DNA from: Phycisphaerales bacterium
Lineage (GTDB): Bacteria > Planctomycetota > Phycisphaerae > Phycisphaerales > UBA1924
NCBI GenBank assembly: GCA_022843045.1
Contig: JALHOJ010000050.1
Coordinates: forward strand, 1 to 32,987
DNA length: 32,987 nt
Reading direction: 5' to 3'
Position 1 is the stretch's first letter. Every line of letters starts with the position of its first letter. Below are positions 7,006 to 14,281 of this stretch, in pieces. The notes beneath the pieces were generated by a model. That model ran no database searches, was not told where the DNA came from, and worked only from the letters and a program-made list of their open reading frames with translations. The position numbers and the translations under genes were made by a program.

Positions 7006-8307
7006 ATGCCCTTCACGATCAAGCCCGATGACGCCCTCTCCGTCGACACCGACAACGCTTCGTACCTCAAGAACCACGTCGACACGGGCGACCGCTGGGT
7101 CCTCAACTTCGGCCCCCAGCACCCCGCCACGCACACCACGCTCCGCCTCGTGCTTGAGCTGGACGGCGAGCGCATCGCCCGCTGCACGCCCCACATCGGG
7201 TACCTCCACAGCGGCTTTGAGAAGCTCGCCGAAGCCCACGATTACAACCAGTACGTGACGGTCATCAGCCGCATGGACTACCTCAGCCCCATCGCCAACG
7301 ACATCGCTTGGCACGGGGCCGTCGAGAAGCTCTTCGGCATCGACATCACGCCCCGCTGCAAGGTCCTCCGCACCATCATGGCGGAGATCGCCCGCATTCA
7401 GAACCACCTCCTGTGCGTCGGCGCGGCGGGGCTCGACCTCAACGCCTTCACCGGCTTCATCTACTGCTTCAACGTCCGCGAGAAGATCTACGACCTCGTC
7501 GATTACATCTCGGGCCAGCGGTTTCACCCGGACTGGACCCGCGTGGGCGGCCTGATGCAGGACCTGCCCTGTGCCGCCACCGGCGACGACATGTTCAAGC
7601 GCCTGGTGAAGGCCCTGATCCACGAGGAAGTGCCCAAGGCCGTCGCCGAGCTCGAAGGCCTGCTGAATCGCAACCGCATCTTCGTCGATCGCGTGCAGAA
7701 CATCGGCGTCATCACCAAGCAGGACGCGATGGATTGGAGCCTCACCGGCCCCATGGCCCGCGCCAGCGGCGTCCGCCGCGATCTTCGCAAGGACGATCCC
7801 TATCTCTGCTACGCCGACAACTGGGACGGCCTGGGCGCGGAGAAGGTGAAGTTCTCGGTGGCGATTGCCAACGACGGCGACGCCTTCGCGCGATACCTCG
7901 TCCGCCTCGAAGAGATCAAGCAGTCGATCAAGATCATCGAGCAGCTCATCGACAAGATTCCGCAAGGCTCCGTCGACGCCTTCGCCGACAGCAAGGTTGT
8001 CAAGCCCAACAAGAAGGACGTCTACGGCTCCATCGAAGGCCTGATCCAGCACTTCGAACTCATCATGACCAACCGCGGCTGGCAACCCCCGGTCGCCGAG
8101 TGCTACTCCGCCCAGGAATCCGCCAACGGCGAACTGGGCTACTTCATCGTGAGCGACGGCGGCCCGCGAGCCTGGCGCGTGAAGGTGCGGCCTCCTTGCT
8201 TCCTGAACTACAGCATTATGAGCAAGATCACGGAGGGGCACCTGCTGAGCGACATTGTCGCGATCATCGGGAGCATTAACGTGGTGGCGGCGGAGTTGGA
8301 TAGGTAG
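7006..8307 (+). CDS. nuoD: NADH-quinone oxidoreductase subunit D (NuoD, 49 kDa type)
   Basis: NuoD is a peripheral-arm subunit of respiratory complex I that forms part of the quinone-binding site together with NuoB. The 433-residue product has the family's hallmarks: NFGPQHPATHTTLRL near the N-terminus, PHIGYLHSGFEKLAE, MDYLSPIANDI, IMAEIARIQNHLL, VGGLMQDLP, and the C-terminus SIMSKITEGHLLSDIVAIIGSINVVAAELDR (quoted in parts). Length is normal. I chose the ATG at 7006 over an upstream in-frame start at 6928 because homology begins there and a TATACT box sits just before it. No other nuo genes are in the window, so complex I genes are probably scattered in this genome. Confidence 0.95.
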   Translation: MPFTIKPDDALSVDTDNASYLKNHVDTGDRWVLNFGPQHPATHTTLRLVLELDGERIARCTPHIGYLHSGFEKLAEAHDYNQYVTVISRMDYLSPIANDIAWHGAVEKLFGIDITPRCKVLRTIMAEIARIQNHLLCVGAAGLDLNAFTGFIYCFNVREKIYDLVDYISGQRFHPDWTRVGGLMQDLPCAATGDDMFKRLVKALIHEEVPKAVAELEGLLNRNRIFVDRVQNIGVITKQDAMDWSLTGPMARASGVRRDLRKDDPYLCYADNWDGLGAEKVKFSVAIANDGDAFARYLVRLEEIKQSIKIIEQLIDKIPQGSVDAFADSKVVKPNKKDVYGSIEGLIQHFELIMTNRGWQPPVAECYSAQESANGELGYFIVSDGGPRAWRVKVRPPCFLNYSIMSKITEGHLLSDIVAIIGSINVVAAELDR

Positions 8308-8314
8308 GTGGTGG

Positions 8315-8333
8315 CCCGCCCCTCCGAGGCGGG
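8315..8333. repeat. REP-like hairpin between nuoD and the SIR2-like gene
   Basis: CCCGCC (8315-8320), a 7-base loop, then GGCGGG (8328-8333). It begins 8 bases after the nuoD stop. It could stabilise the 3' end of the nuoD message or may be a dispersed repeat like those at 772 and 24152. There is no T tract. Confidence 0.55.
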
Positions 8334-8370
8334 AGTTTGCGGTTTGCCGAACTCACGGGAAGAACGCCCA

Positions 8371-9342
8371 ATGGAACGCACGGTTCTTGTGATAGGAGCG
8401 GGAGCCTCAACCGATGTGAAGCTCCCTTTGGGTGGCGAGCTGCTCGGTCTGATGCAATCGAGCCTCGGCGAACATTGTGCAATTCGCGGAGTTGATTCGA
8501 GAGTTCTTGAGCACAAAGCAGGGGAGTTTCACGAACTCAAGCGCATTTGCGCAGACTCGACTTCCAGCAGCATCGATGAACTCATTAGACGCAGACCCAG
8601 CATTCGACGACACGCCGCGATTCGAATCGCGGAGGTGCTTCTAGGCAAACAAGCGCTCGCTTCTCGCAACATTGCCCACTCAAAGACTTGGCGCACAGAA
8701 TTGTACTTGGCTGCTGTCAAGCCATGCGAGGGTGTTTGGAAGTTGGGATTGCCTCCCTCTGACGACTTGGCGATCGTGACTTTCAACTACGACATGACGA
8801 TCGAAATGGCGATCGCGAGACACCTTGCGGCCGATGAAGAGACTGATGCTCTGGCTGCCTGGAATCATGCCAAGCAACTCCCGATCTTTCATCTGCATGG
8901 CAAACTCGATCCAGGAGATCGATTTGTTCAGAGCGTGGTCAATGAAGCGTTTACAGATGAAAGAGCATTTACGCTTGAAGAGTTGGAAAGTGCCGGCAAG
9001 TCGCTTGCAATGGCTTGGGAGCATGATGATCAGTGGGTCAAGCAGCATGCAGCAAAGGCGCGATCGTTGCTGCGTCGTGCTCGACGCGTCTTCTTCTTTG
9101 GATTTGGGTTTGACCCTGAGAACATGCGAAAACTTGGATACGGACCGGATTCTGGCGTTGCGCACGAAAGCGCTTCTGTCGTGCTCTCGACGGGGCATGC
9201 AGCAATTGATCATCTCAAGCGTGTGCGTGAGAAGTGGGGGATCGAGATGTTTGTAAACCCGAACATCACCAACGAATCGCTTGTTCGGGCGGTTCTCACG
9301 CCGGTAAGTGAAGTCCCTCGCGTTGACTTAATTCAACTCTGA
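8371..9342 (+). CDS. SIR2-like domain protein (possible NADase)
   Basis: This 323-residue protein shows the SIR2-superfamily pattern. It opens VLVIGAGAS near residues 5-13 (the dinucleotide-binding GAGAS motif), has TFNYDMTIE with N139, HLHGKLD with H174 and H176 (the catalytic-His position), and a late FFFGFGFDPENMRKLG motif. SIR2 enzymes bind NAD+; many stand-alone bacterial SIR2-like proteins are NAD-depleting effectors in phage defence, while others are of unknown role. No partner gene (Argonaute, TIR, HerA) is adjacent. The gene is clearly less GC-rich than its neighbours and uses more A/T-ending codons, suggesting transfer. The ATG at 8371 with GGGAAG upstream is preferred to an in-frame GTG at 8308 that reads through a hairpin repeat. 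Confidence 0.8.
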   Translation: MERTVLVIGAGASTDVKLPLGGELLGLMQSSLGEHCAIRGVDSRVLEHKAGEFHELKRICADSTSSSIDELIRRRPSIRRHAAIRIAEVLLGKQALASRNIAHSKTWRTELYLAAVKPCEGVWKLGLPPSDDLAIVTFNYDMTIEMAIARHLAADEETDALAAWNHAKQLPIFHLHGKLDPGDRFVQSVVNEAFTDERAFTLEELESAGKSLAMAWEHDDQWVKQHAAKARSLLRRARRVFFFGFGFDPENMRKLGYGPDSGVAHESASVVLSTGHAAIDHLKRVREKWGIEMFVNPNITNESLVRAVLTPVSEVPRVDLIQL

Positions 9343-9363
9343 TGAATGCGGGAACGCCGGTAG

Positions 9364-9395
9364 GTGGCACAACCGGACGCCCCGTGACGTGCCAC
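9364..9395. repeat. GTGGCAC...GTGCCAC inverted repeat after the SIR2-like gene
   Basis: A 7-base perfect inverted repeat (GTGGCAC 9364-9370, GTGCCAC 9389-9395) lies 22 bases after the SIR2-like stop. The GTGGCAC core also begins the elements at 772 and 24152. Bases 9396-9496 contain no supported gene. Confidence 0.5.
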
Positions 9396-9496
9396 GAACT
9401 GCCGACGGCTTTGCGGCGGCTTCCTGTGCGATCCACCCCATGCCCGCGAGCTCATATCCTTGCTTCTCAGACAGCAATCCAACCATAAAGTCCCCC

Positions 9497-9739
9497 ATGC
9501 TCCTCCGCGGCACCATCCACAACGGCTCCGTCATCCTCGATTCCGTCGGGGCGCTTCCCAATGGCACCCGAGTTGAAGTGACGCCCGCGAGCAAGCCCGC
9601 ATCGAAGCCTCGCAAGCGAACTCGTCCGCTCCTCAGCGATCTCGCGGTGCACACCGGCATTCGCGACTTCGCGGCGATGTGTGGACATGCTGCGAGCAGA
9701 ACGACAAGCCGAGCGCGCAGTACTGGTCGCGCGAAGTGA
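9497..9739 (+). CDS. Small antitoxin-like protein, possibly degenerate C-terminus
   Basis: This is an 80-residue ORF. Its N-terminal half, MLLRGTIHNGSVILDSVGALPNGTRVEV, follows the pattern of short planctomycete and cyanobacterial proteins that often precede PIN-domain toxins (strand, NG.VVLD, LP.GT.V.V). The C-terminal half turns into Arg/Ser/Thr-rich sequence (CGHAASRTTSRARSTGRAK) that does not look conserved. A different frame over 9670-9750 gives a more protein-like reading ending SAQYWSREVSMLD. A frameshift or decay is therefore possible. No PIN toxin follows. The ATG has no good SD. Confidence 0.45.
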   Translation: MLLRGTIHNGSVILDSVGALPNGTRVEVTPASKPASKPRKRTRPLLSDLAVHTGIRDFAAMCGHAASRTTSRARSTGRAK

Positions 9740-9761
9740 GCATGCTCGATTGAGTGCCCCG

Positions 9762-9767
9762 TGTACT
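9762..9767 (+). promoter_or_regulatory. Possible -10 element TGTACT upstream of the membrane protein gene
   Basis: TGTACT lies 8 bases before the ATG at 9776, similar in position to the TATACT before nuoD. It suggests a very short or absent leader. No -35 match is evident. Confidence 0.3.
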
Positions 9768-9775
9768 CTCACATC

Positions 9776-11236
9776 ATGCCCAGCCCGCCGCCCCGCCCGG
9801 CCCCGCCATCTCTTTCCCCGGCGTTCCTACTCCCCGCGACAATCATCGCCCTGATTCCTGTCCTCGTGTGCGTCTTCATCGTCTGGCCCGGCTTCATCTC
9901 CAACGACAGCGTGCAGCGTCACTGGATGGCCGCTTCCATCGCCGATGCGGGCGTGAGCTCTCCCGTGCGCGTGCCGCGGATCGTCTTTGATCACATCTTT
10001 CCGCCACTCTTTGCCGTCGCGATCGCGACGATGAAGATGCTCACGGGCACCTGGGGAGCGACCACCGTGCTGCAAGTGGCGTTGTTCTCGACGCTGGGCG
10101 GCGTGCTCGCCATGTCGCTACTGGGGCGCGCAGTCGGCATCGCGGCGTGGTGCATGATGTTGTTCGTGCCCCCCGTCTGGAACCACGCCTTTGCCATGCT
10201 TCCCGATGTCTGGGTGGCGACCGCGCTCATCGCCATGGCCTTGTTCCTGTTCGTCGCGTGGCCCGATCGGTCCTGGTCGCGCGTGCTGCGATGTGCGGGG
10301 CTGTTTGCCGCCGCGTTCGTCGGGTGTGGCTTTCGATTCAACACGCCCACGATCCTGCCGCTGGTCCTCGTCGGCTGCTTCCTCGCGCCGGGCATGGTGG
10401 GTCTGTCGCGGCGGTATAGGTCCAGCTGCGCGATGGCCGTCGTGCTCGGTGCCGCCGCAGGCATCGCGATGGTGGTGATTGTGCCATTCAGAGCGTGCGA
10501 CCCCGCCGGGCCCTTCTTCGCTTGGGAGCATGTCGGCATGCTCAAGCTGAATACAGCTCCTGAAGTGCAAGCCAAGCACACGCTCGACGAAGTTGTGGGC
10601 AAGCCCGGCGCAACTGACGCGGCGATCAAGCTGCACGTCTGGATCTCCGGCAACTCCATCAACTTCGGACCAGACGCGCCCGCACCCTCGGGCCTCCTGC
10701 GCCAACCAGAATTCGGCGCACGAGTCCGGCAAGCCCATAAGAGGCTCGCCACCGAGCATCCCATGCTCTACGCCCGCATGAAACTGCAAACTTGGAAAAG
10801 CTTGTTCGGCTTGCGTCGCGGCGAGGGGCTGCTGTGGATCGGCCCCGACGTTCCCGCGTGGGAGGCAACCAACCGAACCGAGTTGAGCCCGCCAGCAAGT
10901 CTTGTCCAGCGTCGCGCCGCGCTCAACTCATGGGGCGAGCGAGCTCGACAGGCGACCAACTTACTCTGGATGCCTTGCACGCTGCTGATCGCCGCGGCGG
11001 TTTCCTTGGTGGCGTGGTTGTCGATGCGTAAGCCGAAGTTCCGCGGCACATTGTCCGAGCCGGCCGTCTGGTGTCTCGGATTGGGTGTCTGTTACTACGG
11101 CGCGTTCTTCCTGATCGCACCTGGCTACGAGTGGAGGTACTTCTTTCCAGCATTTGTGATTGGCTGGATCGGAGTCGCCGTGTTACTCGCGGACATACTC
11201 CGATCAAGATACCCGCGACGGTCGCACACCGCGTGA
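9776..11236 (+). CDS. Multi-pass membrane protein, possible GT-C type glycosyltransferase
   Basis: This 486-residue protein has about ten hydrophobic segments. The first (LLPATIIALIPVLVCVFIVWP) is followed by GFISNDSVQRHW, a polar loop with an acidic residue of the kind that carries the catalytic Asp in GT-C lipid-linked sugar transferases. A long soluble segment (about residues 245-395, KLNTAPEVQAKHTLDEVV.., RRGEGLLWIG) lies in the middle, and the last helices include YEWRYFFPAFVIGW, a common end pattern in such proteins. The activity is an inference; a transporter-like or unknown role is possible. I chose the ATG at 9776 over a GTG at 9761 because the GTG overlaps the TGTACT element. Confidence 0.65.
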   Translation: MPSPPPRPAPPSLSPAFLLPATIIALIPVLVCVFIVWPGFISNDSVQRHWMAASIADAGVSSPVRVPRIVFDHIFPPLFAVAIATMKMLTGTWGATTVLQVALFSTLGGVLAMSLLGRAVGIAAWCMMLFVPPVWNHAFAMLPDVWVATALIAMALFLFVAWPDRSWSRVLRCAGLFAAAFVGCGFRFNTPTILPLVLVGCFLAPGMVGLSRRYRSSCAMAVVLGAAAGIAMVVIVPFRACDPAGPFFAWEHVGMLKLNTAPEVQAKHTLDEVVGKPGATDAAIKLHVWISGNSINFGPDAPAPSGLLRQPEFGARVRQAHKRLATEHPMLYARMKLQTWKSLFGLRRGEGLLWIGPDVPAWEATNRTELSPPASLVQRRAALNSWGERARQATNLLWMPCTLLIAAAVSLVAWLSMRKPKFRGTLSEPAVWCLGLGVCYYGAFFLIAPGYEWRYFFPAFVIGWIGVAVLLADILRSRYPRRSHTA

Positions 11237-11266
11237 GTTCGGCGCAATCCGCACGGTTCATCCCGT

Positions 11267-12334
11267 TTACGACGCAAAAACCCCCCGCAACCACTCCACA
11301 TCCCCCGCCCCCATCTCCCCATGCCGCGCCGCCGCGACGTTGCACGCTGCCTGCTTGGGATTGCGAAAGCCCGGGATCACGCTGCACACATTCGCGTGCG
11401 CGAGGATCCAGCGCTGGGCGATGCTGGAGAGGGTTTCGATGTCTGAGGAAGCCGCGGCATTCGGGATTCGGGGTTCGGCATTCGTCGCAAGGCTGAATCC
11501 GCCCGCCGCGGCTCGTTGTTTGACTTGCTGCAACGTAGCACGCACGCCGCGCAGCGTGTCGGACGCGAAGTCCTTCCGCTGCACGCGATAGTCCCCCTCG
11601 GCGAAAGTGGGGGGCTTCTCCGGGTCAAACTTGTCGAGCAGGATGCCTTGGTCGAGCGGACCAAACGCGACGAAGGTGCAGCCGTATTGCTGCATCAGTT
11701 GCTGCAATCGGCAGCCGGGCTTGATGAAGTCTTGATAGCGCAGGTTCGCCTTCGCCTGCAGCACATCGGGCTTCAGCACCGGAATCGCGCGCTCAAAGTC
11801 CTCGTTGCTGTACGCGCTCTGCCCGATCGCGCGCACCTTCCCTTCCTTCACCAGCGCGTGCATCGTCGCCGCGGCGTCGTGCAGGTAGTCGTGCTGCTTG
11901 CCATCAACATCAGGGCCGACATACGTGCCGTGATGGAAGTAGTAGAGATCGATCGTGTCAACCTGAAGATTGCGAAGGCTCTGCTCGCATTGACTGCGAA
12001 TGTGCGCGGGGTGATACGCGTGCGGCGCGGTGCCCACAAAGTGACCAACCTTGGTCGCGATCACTTGCGTGCCGGGCTTGACGCCCAGCTTCTTCAGGCA
12101 TCGCCCCAGCATCCGCTCGGCCTTGCCATTGCCATAGATGTCGGCGTTGTCCCAGTGGTTGACGCCCGCATCAAGCCCCAGCTTGATGGCCTCCAGCACC
12201 TCGGCTTCGTTGACTTCCGCCCAGCCAATCGGCTGCCCGGTCTGAGGCGACCAATTCGGCCCGCCCATGGTCCAGCAACCGAACCCGACTTCGGAGACTT
12301 TGATCGACGTGCGGCCGAGAGTGCGATAGCGCAT
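11267..12334 (-). CDS. Aldo/keto reductase
   Basis: This 355-residue cytoplasmic NAD(P)H-dependent oxidoreductase begins MRYRTLGRTSIKVSEVGFGCW, the classic aldo/keto reductase start. The catalytic tetrad can be placed: D62 (WDNADIYGNG), Y67, K95 (IATKVG) and H134/H135 (DLYYFHHG). The C-terminal part has SIAQRWILAHANVCSVIPGFRN, the cofactor-binding helix region. The substrate cannot be told. Just before that helix, 11459-11486 carries a tandem ATTCGGG heptamer repeat that is translated as about TNAEPRIPNAA, a likely repeat insertion. Upstream in-frame codons to 12574 are ignored because homology starts at 12334. It is convergent with the membrane protein gene. Confidence 0.92.
   Translation of the reverse strand: MRYRTLGRTSIKVSEVGFGCWTMGGPNWSPQTGQPIGWAEVNEAEVLEAIKLGLDAGVNHWDNADIYGNGKAERMLGRCLKKLGVKPGTQVIATKVGHFVGTAPHAYHPAHIRSQCEQSLRNLQVDTIDLYYFHHGTYVGPDVDGKQHDYLHDAAATMHALVKEGKVRAIGQSAYSNEDFERAIPVLKPDVLQAKANLRYQDFIKPGCRLQQLMQQYGCTFVAFGPLDQGILLDKFDPEKPPTFAEGDYRVQRKDFASDTLRGVRATLQQVKQRAAAGGFSLATNAEPRIPNAAASSDIETLSSIAQRWILAHANVCSVIPGFRNPKQAACNVAAARHGEMGAGDVEWLRGVFAS
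11459..11486. repeat. ATTCGGG heptamer tandem repeat inside the aldo/keto reductase gene
   Basis: Four 7-base units: ATTCGGG (11459), ATTCGGG (11466), GTTCGGC (11473), ATTCGTC (11480). On the coding strand this reads GAATGCCGAACCCCGAAT..., and it stays in frame. Tandem CCGAATC-type heptamers usually lie between genes, so a copy in a coding region stands out. Confidence 0.65.
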
Positions 12335-12401
12335 GCGGGAAGGTAGGTGACGCTTCCCTGCTGTGGATGTCGCTGTGCACATTCGCATAGGCTTTTGCAC
12401 A

Positions 12402-12821
12402 ATGGCGGAAGAGGTACCAAGCACCAGAGGTCGTCGCTCATCGCTGATGAGACGGATTCTCGCGGTCGGCATCGCGGCGTTCTTGGTGCTCATCGCCATC
12501 GGTGTCGTGAGCCAATCGCCGGGCTGGCTCTTCGGCCGGGTTCGCACGGTGCGCGTCACCAACATCGGCACCACTGCGCTGACGGTTCATTACCAGCAAT
12601 CGCGATCGAACACCTACCACACGACCATTTCAAACGAGAAAACACTCGAGCCTGGCAAGAGCACCCGATTTCGCTACATCCGCGGGGACCGGATCGTGGT
12701 CCGTGGTGGAGGTTTCAACAACTCGTCGATCGTGATGCTTGATGGCGAGTTTCGTTCGACTGAAGTCCGCCCTCGGGGCGAAAGCCGAGACTGGATGGTA
12801 AGGATTGAGCGGATCAAGTAA
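12402..12821 (+). CDS. Hypothetical protein with one N-terminal membrane segment
   Basis: This 139-residue protein has a basic N-terminus, one hydrophobic helix (MRRILAVGIAAFLVLIAIGVV, quoted in part) and a periplasmic or extracellular domain of about 95 residues rich in strands: TVRVTNIGTTALTVHYQQ, KTLEPGKSTRFRYIRG. The Thr/Val-rich text suggests a small immunoglobulin-like or carboxypeptidase-regulatory-like beta fold, an inference only. I recognise no family. The ATG at 12402 is chosen over a GTG at 12363; the ATG at 12447 is also possible. It diverges from the aldo/keto reductase (67 bases between starts). Confidence 0.6.
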   Translation: MAEEVPSTRGRRSSLMRRILAVGIAAFLVLIAIGVVSQSPGWLFGRVRTVRVTNIGTTALTVHYQQSRSNTYHTTISNEKTLEPGKSTRFRYIRGDRIVVRGGGFNNSSIVMLDGEFRSTEVRPRGESRDWMVRIERIK

Positions 12822-12849
12822 CGAGGCATCGAGGTCGGAGGCAGGTTTC

Positions 12850-13242
12850 ATGCATGTCAGACGAATCGCCAACGTGCTCGTCATGATGCTGGGCGCAGCT
12901 TCGCCGCCCGCCTGCATCTCCAACACCACACGCCCCCAAGACCGCTGCCAACTCCACAGCGACACGCTTCGCGGCGAGATGCATCGCGATCCAAGCGTTC
13001 GGGGCTGGGCATCGATGCGCATGGGGCGAGATCCCGTGTACGAAGCGGCAGAGCAAGAGCACTTCCCGTGGTGCGGCGACCCGCCCAGCGGTGGCTGCAT
13101 CGTGTACGACAGTTGGTTCATGCCGCGCTGGATCTATGTGTGGTTTTGCGGGTCTTGTCGTTCAGCGAGGGATCTGTGGACAGAGCAGCGTCGGACAGCG
13201 TCGCGTTCGAGTTCCGGCGCAGAGGCCGCCGCAGCCCGATAA
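12850..13242 (+). CDS. Hypothetical exported protein, possible lipoprotein
   Basis: This 130-residue protein starts at an ATG at 12850 with CGGAGG about eight bases upstream, 28 bases after the preceding stop, so the two genes may be cotranscribed. The N-terminus MHVRRIANVLVMMLGAASPPACISN looks like a signal peptide ending near a Cys. The lipobox (SPPAC) is non-standard, so lipidation is uncertain. The rest has several Cys and Trp residues (FPWCGDPPSGGCIVYDSWFMPRW, quoted in part; WFCGSC) and a Ser/Ala-rich tail. I do not recognise the family. Confidence 0.55.
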   Translation: MHVRRIANVLVMMLGAASPPACISNTTRPQDRCQLHSDTLRGEMHRDPSVRGWASMRMGRDPVYEAAEQEHFPWCGDPPSGGCIVYDSWFMPRWIYVWFCGSCRSARDLWTEQRRTASRSSSGAEAAAAR

Positions 13243-13321
13243 GCACCCCCATTTACCTCCTTTTCCGCCTTTACCACCACACTCGCTTCAGCCCCTACGC
13301 CCCGTTGCCGATCCGTTCCGC

Positions 13322-14032
13322 ATGACTTTCTCCCAAATCAGCGGTTCCTCGGCTCTCAATCTCGCCCGGTTCTTCTCCTCCGTGCAGATTCGCCAGACGC
13401 AGGTGACGTTCACCAACGCCACCCCCACGACGGATGCGCCCGCTCCAACGACCACAACTCCACCCACAACCCCCACAACCCCCACTGCACCAACATCCCC
13501 GACCACGCCCTCAACCAGCACCCCGCCCACCAGCACACCTACCACGCCGACTTCCAACTCCTGCTGCGCTCCGCGCGAGAGTGACTGCTGCGACATCTCC
13601 CCCGAGGCTCGCGAACGCAGCCGCGCCGAACGGAGCGACAACCGTGAAAACGGCGAAGGCAAGAAGATCGGCCACGATCCTGAGCGCTTGCTGCGCCTGG
13701 CGGACAAGTTCGCCGCGCGGGCCGAGCGGCTTGAGGCCCGCGCCCAGTCCCTGCTCGACAACGATGACCCCAGCGACGACAAGCGGGCCGAGCGACTGAT
13801 GCGCCGCGCCGATCGCTCATGGACGCTCGCCGAGAAGTTCGCGAACATGGTCCCGGGCAACCAGGAAGAACAAACCGAGCCGACGCCCACCTCGGCTCCC
13901 GTGCCCACCAATTCCAACACCGCCCCGGCACCCACGCCGACGGACCCCACGTCGCCAACCGCGCCGACCGCTGGGCCCACGAACCCGACCGCAGGCACGC
14001 CCACCAACTCGGCACTTGACCTGGTTGCCTGA
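13322..14032 (+). CDS. Thr/Pro-rich hypothetical protein with a charged helical core
   Basis: This 236-residue ORF has a short hydrophobic-polar start (MTFSQISGSSALNLARFF), then about 45 residues of Thr/Pro/Ser repeats, a CC-x8-CC segment, a highly charged Arg/Glu/Ala helical region (about residues 90-180: SPEARERSRAERSDN, LLRLADKFAARAERLEAR) with coiled-coil character, and a second Thr/Pro/Ala tail. It resembles a rod between mucin-like linkers. No signal peptide is seen. The reading frame stays open upstream to 13091, but homology-like sequence begins only at the ATG at 13322, which lacks an SD. A terminator follows at 14100. It could be a real but fast-evolving protein. Confidence 0.5.
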   Translation: MTFSQISGSSALNLARFFSSVQIRQTQVTFTNATPTTDAPAPTTTTPPTTPTTPTAPTSPTTPSTSTPPTSTPTTPTSNSCCAPRESDCCDISPEARERSRAERSDNRENGEGKKIGHDPERLLRLADKFAARAERLEARAQSLLDNDDPSDDKRAERLMRRADRSWTLAEKFANMVPGNQEEQTEPTPTSAPVPTNSNTAPAPTPTDPTSPTAPTAGPTNPTAGTPTNSALDLVA

Positions 14033-14099
14033 TAACCGAATCTGCCAATCAACAAGGCCAACGGCCCGCCCACGATTCCTCCACGCTCAACACCACACG

Positions 14100-14128
14100 A
14101 CCGCCTCGGCACCCGCCGGGGCGGTTTT
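14100..14128 (+). terminator. Intrinsic terminator after the Thr/Pro-rich protein gene
   Basis: CCGCCTCGGC (14101-14110), loop ACCC, GCCGGGGCGG (14115-14124), then TTTT. The stem is ten pairs with one T-G wobble, and an extra A-T pair at 14100/14125. It lies 68 bases after the stop at 14032 and separates that gene from the dockerin protein gene. Confidence 0.75.
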
Positions 14129-14138
14129 CGCATGGAAA

Positions 14139-14156
14139 CAGATTTCTCAAAATCTG
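14139..14156 (+). promoter_or_regulatory. Small hairpin CAGATTT-CTCA-AAATCTG
   Basis: A perfect 7-base stem (14139-14145 with 14150-14156) and a CTCA loop lie 126 bases before the dockerin gene start. It is AT-rich within GC-rich surroundings. It could be a leader structure or an inverted operator; nothing else supports a role. Confidence 0.35.
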
Positions 14157-14215
14157 CGACCCCTCTCCCAACCTCGTCGCTCCTCCAACTGGGCCTCGAT
14201 CGGCCCCCCCGGGAA

Positions 14216-14236
14216 CCGCAGGGCGCAAGCCCCCGG
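14216..14236. repeat. CCG..GGGCGCAAGCCC..CGG hairpin, upstream copy
   Basis: CCGCAGGGCGCAAGCCCCCGG forms a short GC stem closed by a GCAA tetraloop. A near-identical copy lies just after the same gene at 15219-15239, so the two bracket the dockerin protein gene. Confidence 0.55.
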
Positions 14237-14281
14237 TCCTTGGTCTCACAACAACCGCACTCGCCCCCGAAAGGAGCATTC

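Noticed and set aside
6847..8241. 464-codon minus-strand frame opposite nuoD
   Set aside because: It is Val/Asp/Gly-rich shadow sequence with no domain, antisense to a certain nuoD.
8308..8370. Upstream GTG start for the SIR2-like gene
   Set aside because: The added 21 residues are encoded by a hairpin repeat, and the GAGAS strand typically begins within about ten residues of the N-terminus, which fits the ATG at 8371.
9328..9660. Minus-strand frame containing GDFMVGLLSEKQGYELAG
   Set aside because: One stretch looks protein-like, but it has no start signal, runs across an inverted repeat, and overlaps the better-supported plus-strand ORF.
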